NCBI GenBank assembly: GCA_022843585.1
Contig: JALHNJ010000017.1
Location: 1 to 49,768 of the forward strand
Origin: Chitinophagaceae bacterium
GTDB taxonomy: Bacteria > Bacteroidota > Bacteroidia > Chitinophagales > Chitinophagaceae
DNA length: 49,768 nt
Direction of reading: 5' to 3'
Part shown: in pieces, positions 47,070 to 49,768 of the stretch
How positions within the stretch are numbered: the stretch's first letter is position 1
Layout: every line of letters starts with the position of its first letter
The notes under the pieces: model-generated
The model's input: only the letters and a program-made list of their open reading frames with translations
What the model was told of the DNA's origin: nothing
Databases searched by the model: none
Program-made: the position numbers and the translations under genes

Positions 47070-47425
47070 GGGCAAATTTTTCTTGCAACAGTGTCGTTGG
47101 GAAATGTAGAATTTTTAATTACAAATATTTTTTGCTGTAATAATCCATTCTCCTGAGCAATAAGGCAAGTTGTATCGGCAAGATGATTCCAGTCAATACC
47201 AGTAGTATCTTGTACATAAATACAAAGTGTATCTGACCCTTGCAGGTAAGTACATCGATTTGCACCATATACATAGCTTTTACTGTTTCTTAAAACCTCA
47301 CCTACCTTACTAACTTTCTCACAATCACCCTCACAAGGAACATCGTAGGATGTAGCTATATAAAGAGCTGCATACAACAAAACAATTATTGGTAATAACA
47401 AGATTGAATGCTTATTTTTTTTCAT
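47066..47425 (-). CDS. Small membrane-anchored hypothetical protein
   Basis: This 119-residue protein has an N-terminal transmembrane segment (HSILLLPIIVLLYAALYIA, about 6-24) with no clear cleavage site, so it is probably an anchored periplasmic protein. The mature part has two CEGDCEK-type cysteines (about 32-36) and others (CTYL, LCIYV, TCLIA, KICP), which may form disulfides. No family is recognised. It is the last of a three-gene operon with cdd and the VanZ-like gene and overlaps the latter by 14 bp. Confidence 0.65.
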   Translation of the reverse strand: MKKNKHSILLLPIIVLLYAALYIATSYDVPCEGDCEKVSKVGEVLRNSKSYVYGANRCTYLQGSDTLCIYVQDTTGIDWNHLADTTCLIAQENGLLQQKIFVIKNSTFPNDTVARKICP

Positions 47426-47822
47426 AATTTCTCCTTATCAAGACCAATGACAAGCAAAAAGCCAGCAACGCTGCAACTACATCCCACCAATCCCAGGTAA
47501 AGCTAGATTTAAGCAAATGCTGAATAAATTCAGACCCAACTAAGGTTATTAAAACTATTACCGGCAAAAAGCGAAACCGTTGGTGTTGAGTACCCTCCCA
47601 AATAAATAAAGCTGAAGAAAACGAAAAGGCCCAACAGTAATCTGAGCCAGAGAAGATGAATATTCTTTCAATTAGTGATAGTTCATGTATAGTAACAATC
47701 GGCTCCCGTTTATCAATTAGTTGAACAAACCAATAATCAGGTCGAAAGAAAAAATAAATGAAATACCCGATTATTAGAGGAAGTAAAACATAGAAAAAAA
47801 ATTGCTTTCCGATCCGGCTCAT
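47412..47822 (-). CDS. Small multi-pass membrane protein, VanZ-like
   Basis: This 136-residue protein has four predicted membrane segments: FFFYVLLPLIIGYFIYFFF (8-26), RIFIFSGSDYCWAFSFSSALFIW (about 53-75), FLPVIVLITLVGSEFIQHLL (about 84-103) and WWDVVAALLAFCLSLVLIRR (about 112-131). The end GSEFIQHLLKSSFTWDWWDVVAALLAF recalls the E-x-x-Q ... D-x-x-D/N signature of VanZ-type proteins, which confer teicoplanin resistance in some bacteria, but most members have unknown roles. It overlaps cdd by 4 bp (ATGA). Confidence 0.65.
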   Translation of the reverse strand: MSRIGKQFFFYVLLPLIIGYFIYFFFRPDYWFVQLIDKREPIVTIHELSLIERIFIFSGSDYCWAFSFSSALFIWEGTQHQRFRFLPVIVLITLVGSEFIQHLLKSSFTWDWWDVVAALLAFCLSLVLIRRNYEKK

Positions 47823-48304
47823 ATCAATTCTGAGCTGGTAAATGCAAACGGCAACAAAAAGCTTGCAGTCTTAATAATATAAACTTGCCCTTCCTGTCCG
47901 CTAAGAATTAGTCGTATCGGCTTTTCTGTTCTTGTTTCATATTCCAATAAAGCCTGGCGGCACATACCACAAGGAGAAATTGGATGGTCACTCTTAATCA
48001 CCTCACTGCTATAACTGATAGCAATGCTTTTTACAGGTACTTTAGGATGAATTGTGGCAATGGTTCCTAATAATACTCTTTCTGCACATATACCAACAGG
48101 ATAAGAGGCATTCTCCTGGTTGGTACCAGCTACTACTTCTCCGTTTTCAAGTATTGCTACAGCACCTACAAAAAAGTTAGAATAAGGAGCATACGCATTT
48201 TCTGTAACTGTACGGGCTTCCGTTAGCAACCATGCATCTGCTTCGCTTAACTCGCTGATGTCGTTATACACTTCGTATTCAAATTCAAATTTTCTTTCTT
48301 TCAT
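47819..48304 (-). CDS. cdd: Cytidine deaminase
   Basis: This 161-residue zinc enzyme deaminates cytidine and deoxycytidine to uridines in pyrimidine salvage. The motifs are NFFVGAVAILENGEVVAGTNQENASYP (about 43-69), GICAERVLL (Cys-Ala-Glu, catalytic Glu), and SPCGMCRQALLEY with the other two zinc-binding cysteines. This is the short tetrameric form. It is the first gene of an operon with the VanZ-like and the small membrane gene: it overlaps the next by 4 bp. A terminator from lepB lies upstream, so a promoter must lie in 48305-48330. Confidence 0.95.
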   Translation of the reverse strand: MKERKFEFEYEVYNDISELSEADAWLLTEARTVTENAYAPYSNFFVGAVAILENGEVVAGTNQENASYPVGICAERVLLGTIATIHPKVPVKSIAISYSSEVIKSDHPISPCGMCRQALLEYETRTEKPIRLILSGQEGQVYIIKTASFLLPFAFTSSELI

Positions 48305-48325
48305 ATGGAAAATTCAGTTAAAGAA

Positions 48326-48355
48326 AAATGCCCCTGAAAAATATCAAGGGCATTT
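48326..48355 (-). terminator. Intrinsic terminator of lepB
   Basis: AAATGCCC and GGGCATTT pair with a mismatch and a loop. On the minus strand the hairpin is followed by TTTTTCTTT. It lies just beyond the lepB stop. Confidence 0.85.
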
Positions 48356-48364
48356 AAAGTTAGT

Positions 48365-49768
48365 TTATTTTATCATACGGAAGAATCGTTTCCATCTTGG
48401 CCCTCCGTCATAACTGAACCATATCATCCAGGCTTTACCCACTACCCGGTCTTCCGGCACAAAACCCCAATAGCGACTATCCTGTGATCCCTGTCGGTTA
48501 TCACCCATCATCCAGTAATAATCCATTTTAAAAACATAATCTGTTACTTCTTTTCCGTTCAGAATAAACTTGCCGTTCTGCATGGAGAAATCATTTCTTT
48601 CATATACACGAATTGCTCTTTCATATATTGAATAATTCTCTGAAGTTAGTTTTAACGAAGCCCCTTTCTTTGGAATCCATACTGGCCCAAAATCTTCTCT
48701 GCTCCATTTGTGAAGTGTATCATAAGGAAATACTTCCCCACCACCCCCATTGTATTCTTCATCTAACATAATAGTTGAAACCAAACCACTCTTCATCAGC
48801 TTTTCTTTGTTCTGATTTGTTAGCAACATCCGGTACTCATTCATTTTAACACCAGTCAAAGCAATTTCTCCTTTCTCTGCATTCATATCATACTCGTCTT
48901 TCATTACTTCAAAATCAAGTCCGGCGGTTGAAGTAACGATATAAAATAATTCGCTATGCGGGGGAATTGATTCTTGTTGACCGTTGATATAAACAATATC
49001 TTTTTTTACTTCCAGCATATCGCCTGCAATGCCTACACAACGTTTGATATAGTTATCAGATTTATCAACCGGGTGCACAACGATAGGATAGTTTACCGGG
49101 TCATTTAAAATTTGTCTGTCGCCTGGAGAACCCTGTTCAGCTCTTCGTTTAATATCATAATACGGTATTGCAGATTCATAGCCATCTGCATGTATCACGG
49201 TATCTCCTGCAGGAAAATTAAATACAACCGCATCACCTCTTTTTACAGGTGATGCAAACCATCTTGTGTAAGGAATTTTAATAGCGGTGGAATATGATTT
49301 TGCTGAACCAATGGGCATGTAATTATGTACAAAAGGAACAGATAATGGTGTATTAGGAATGCGGGGGCCGTAACTTAGTTTGCTAACGAATAAAAAATCT
49401 TTTACCAGCAATGTTTTTTCCATGGATCCTGTTGGAATAGTATACGCTTCAAAAACAAATGTGCGGATCAATGTTGCTGCTACTACTGCAAATACTGCGG
49501 CATCAACCCATTCTCTCCAACCTGCTTTTTTATGTTTTTTTACTGCTTCTGCACCAACAAATTTTGGATCTTTTTTATAAGCCAAATACGGAAAATAAAC
49601 TGGCGCTGCTATTGATGCGGCAGTATGGCTTCCGAATGAAAATTGACCAAACACTTTTGCAAACTCAATGAATATACCCGGACTAATGAACCAACCTACT
49701 ACCGGGATGAATTGCCAGAAAACCCAATGTTTGGGACGTTTCGCCAAATCCTGCATTACCCAGGTATT
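48365..49768 (-). CDS. lepB: Signal peptidase I, 5' end cut by the window edge
   Basis: This serine-lysine signal peptidase cleaves signal peptides of exported proteins at the inner membrane. The 467 codons seen are open to the right edge. ATG 49756 is not the true start: the frame continues as NTWV before MQDLAKRPKHWVFW, and the Bacteroidota form has further N-terminal helices there. Two membrane segments (WVFWQFIPVVGWFISPGIFI and WVDAAVFAVVAATLIRTFVF) precede box B, IPTGSMEKTLL with nucleophile Ser111 (counting from ATG 49756). Box D, NYIKRCVGIAGD, supplies the catalytic Lys. Box E is GDNRQGSQDSRYWGFVP. A long insert of about 170 residues separates boxes D and E, typical of the phylum. Confidence 0.95.
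   Translation of the reverse strand, partial: NTWVMQDLAKRPKHWVFWQFIPVVGWFISPGIFIEFAKVFGQFSFGSHTAASIAAPVYFPYLAYKKDPKFVGAEAVKKHKKAGWREWVDAAVFAVVAATLIRTFVFEAYTIPTGSMEKTLLVKDFLFVSKLSYGPRIPNTPLSVPFVHNYMPIGSAKSYSTAIKIPYTRWFASPVKRGDAVVFNFPAGDTVIHADGYESAIPYYDIKRRAEQGSPGDRQILNDPVNYPIVVHPVDKSDNYIKRCVGIAGDMLEVKKDIVYINGQQESIPPHSELFYIVTSTAGLDFEVMKDEYDMNAEKGEIALTGVKMNEYRMLLTNQNKEKLMKSGLVSTIMLDEEYNGGGGEVFPYDTLHKWSREDFGPVWIPKKGASLKLTSENYSIYERAIRVYERNDFSMQNGKFILNGKEVTDYVFKMDYYWMMGDNRQGSQDSRYWGFVPEDRVVGKAWMIWFSYDGGPRWKRFFRMIK

Noticed and set aside
1-49768. tRNA, rRNA or riboswitch genes
   Set aside because: I scanned the gaps longer than about 100 bp and found no cloverleaf with GTTCRANNC plus CCA end, no rRNA-like sequence and no riboswitch core that I recognise.

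Overview
This window looks like ordinary chromosome from a member of the Bacteroidota, most likely family Chitinophagaceae. The evidence is the mix of families: GLPGLI, DUF2851, DUF4403, DUF2891, a DUF2520 Rossmann protein, FHS-type sugar transporters, a SusA-like GH13 enzyme and an outer-membrane barrel with a carboxypeptidase-regulatory domain. Leaders lack strong Shine-Dalgarno sites, and several promoters fit the Bacteroidota pattern TTTG-N(17-20)-TAnnTTTG. I see no rRNA, tRNA, CRISPR array, phage module or complete insertion sequence. The last gene (signal peptidase I) runs off the right edge.

Layout. 1-900: a small lipoprotein gene bracketed by inverted repeats. 0.9-3.8 kb: dnaK and a secreted coiled-coil protein. 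3.9-5.9 kb: a tight operon of YdeI/OmdA-like, DUF1801, GNAT and AraC-type proteins. 5.9-9.6 kb: a lipoprotein, a VOC protein, a DUF4403 protein and a GtrA protein. 9.7-12.7 kb: argS and a TPR protein. 12.8-27.7 kb: a carbohydrate block. It holds glgB, an outer-membrane barrel plus GLPGLI pair, a periplasmic SusA-like amylase, a maltose-type MFS carrier, glgC, glgA, a glucose/galactose-type MFS carrier and a ROK sugar kinase. 27.7-38.3 kb: a NAGPA-like glycosidase, lipA, OsmC, DUF2851, ubiA-maf, a KdsC-like phosphatase, fdx-iscX, a DUF2520 protein and a hydrolase/SGNH-lipase pair. 38.5-49.8 kb: topA, an outer-membrane protein, a methyltransferase, DUF2891, a SirB1-like protein, a Tat-exported oxidoreductase, a CsaA-like protein, ogt, a cdd operon and lepB.

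The carbohydrate block can be read as one physiological unit (inference): periplasmic cleavage of alpha-glucans, uptake of maltodextrin and hexose by two carriers, phosphorylation by the ROK kinase, and storage as glycogen through GlgC, GlgA and GlgB. No phosphorylase or debranching enzyme lies in the window.

The most unusual signal is not a gene. Short imperfect tandem arrays with a 7-bp period occur at about eleven places. The common units are (A)GTTCATA- and GGAGTCA-like, plus a GCTACTA-like variant. In at least seven genes the stop codon is part of, or touches, the array. One copy lies in frame inside argS, and another supplies the C-terminus and stop of lipA. A separate 21-bp palindrome is inserted in frame in the DUF2851 gene as the heptapeptide LPTGQAG, and related palindromes lie at two intergenic sites. 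An orphan intrinsic terminator at 6761-6781 marks a possible small RNA.
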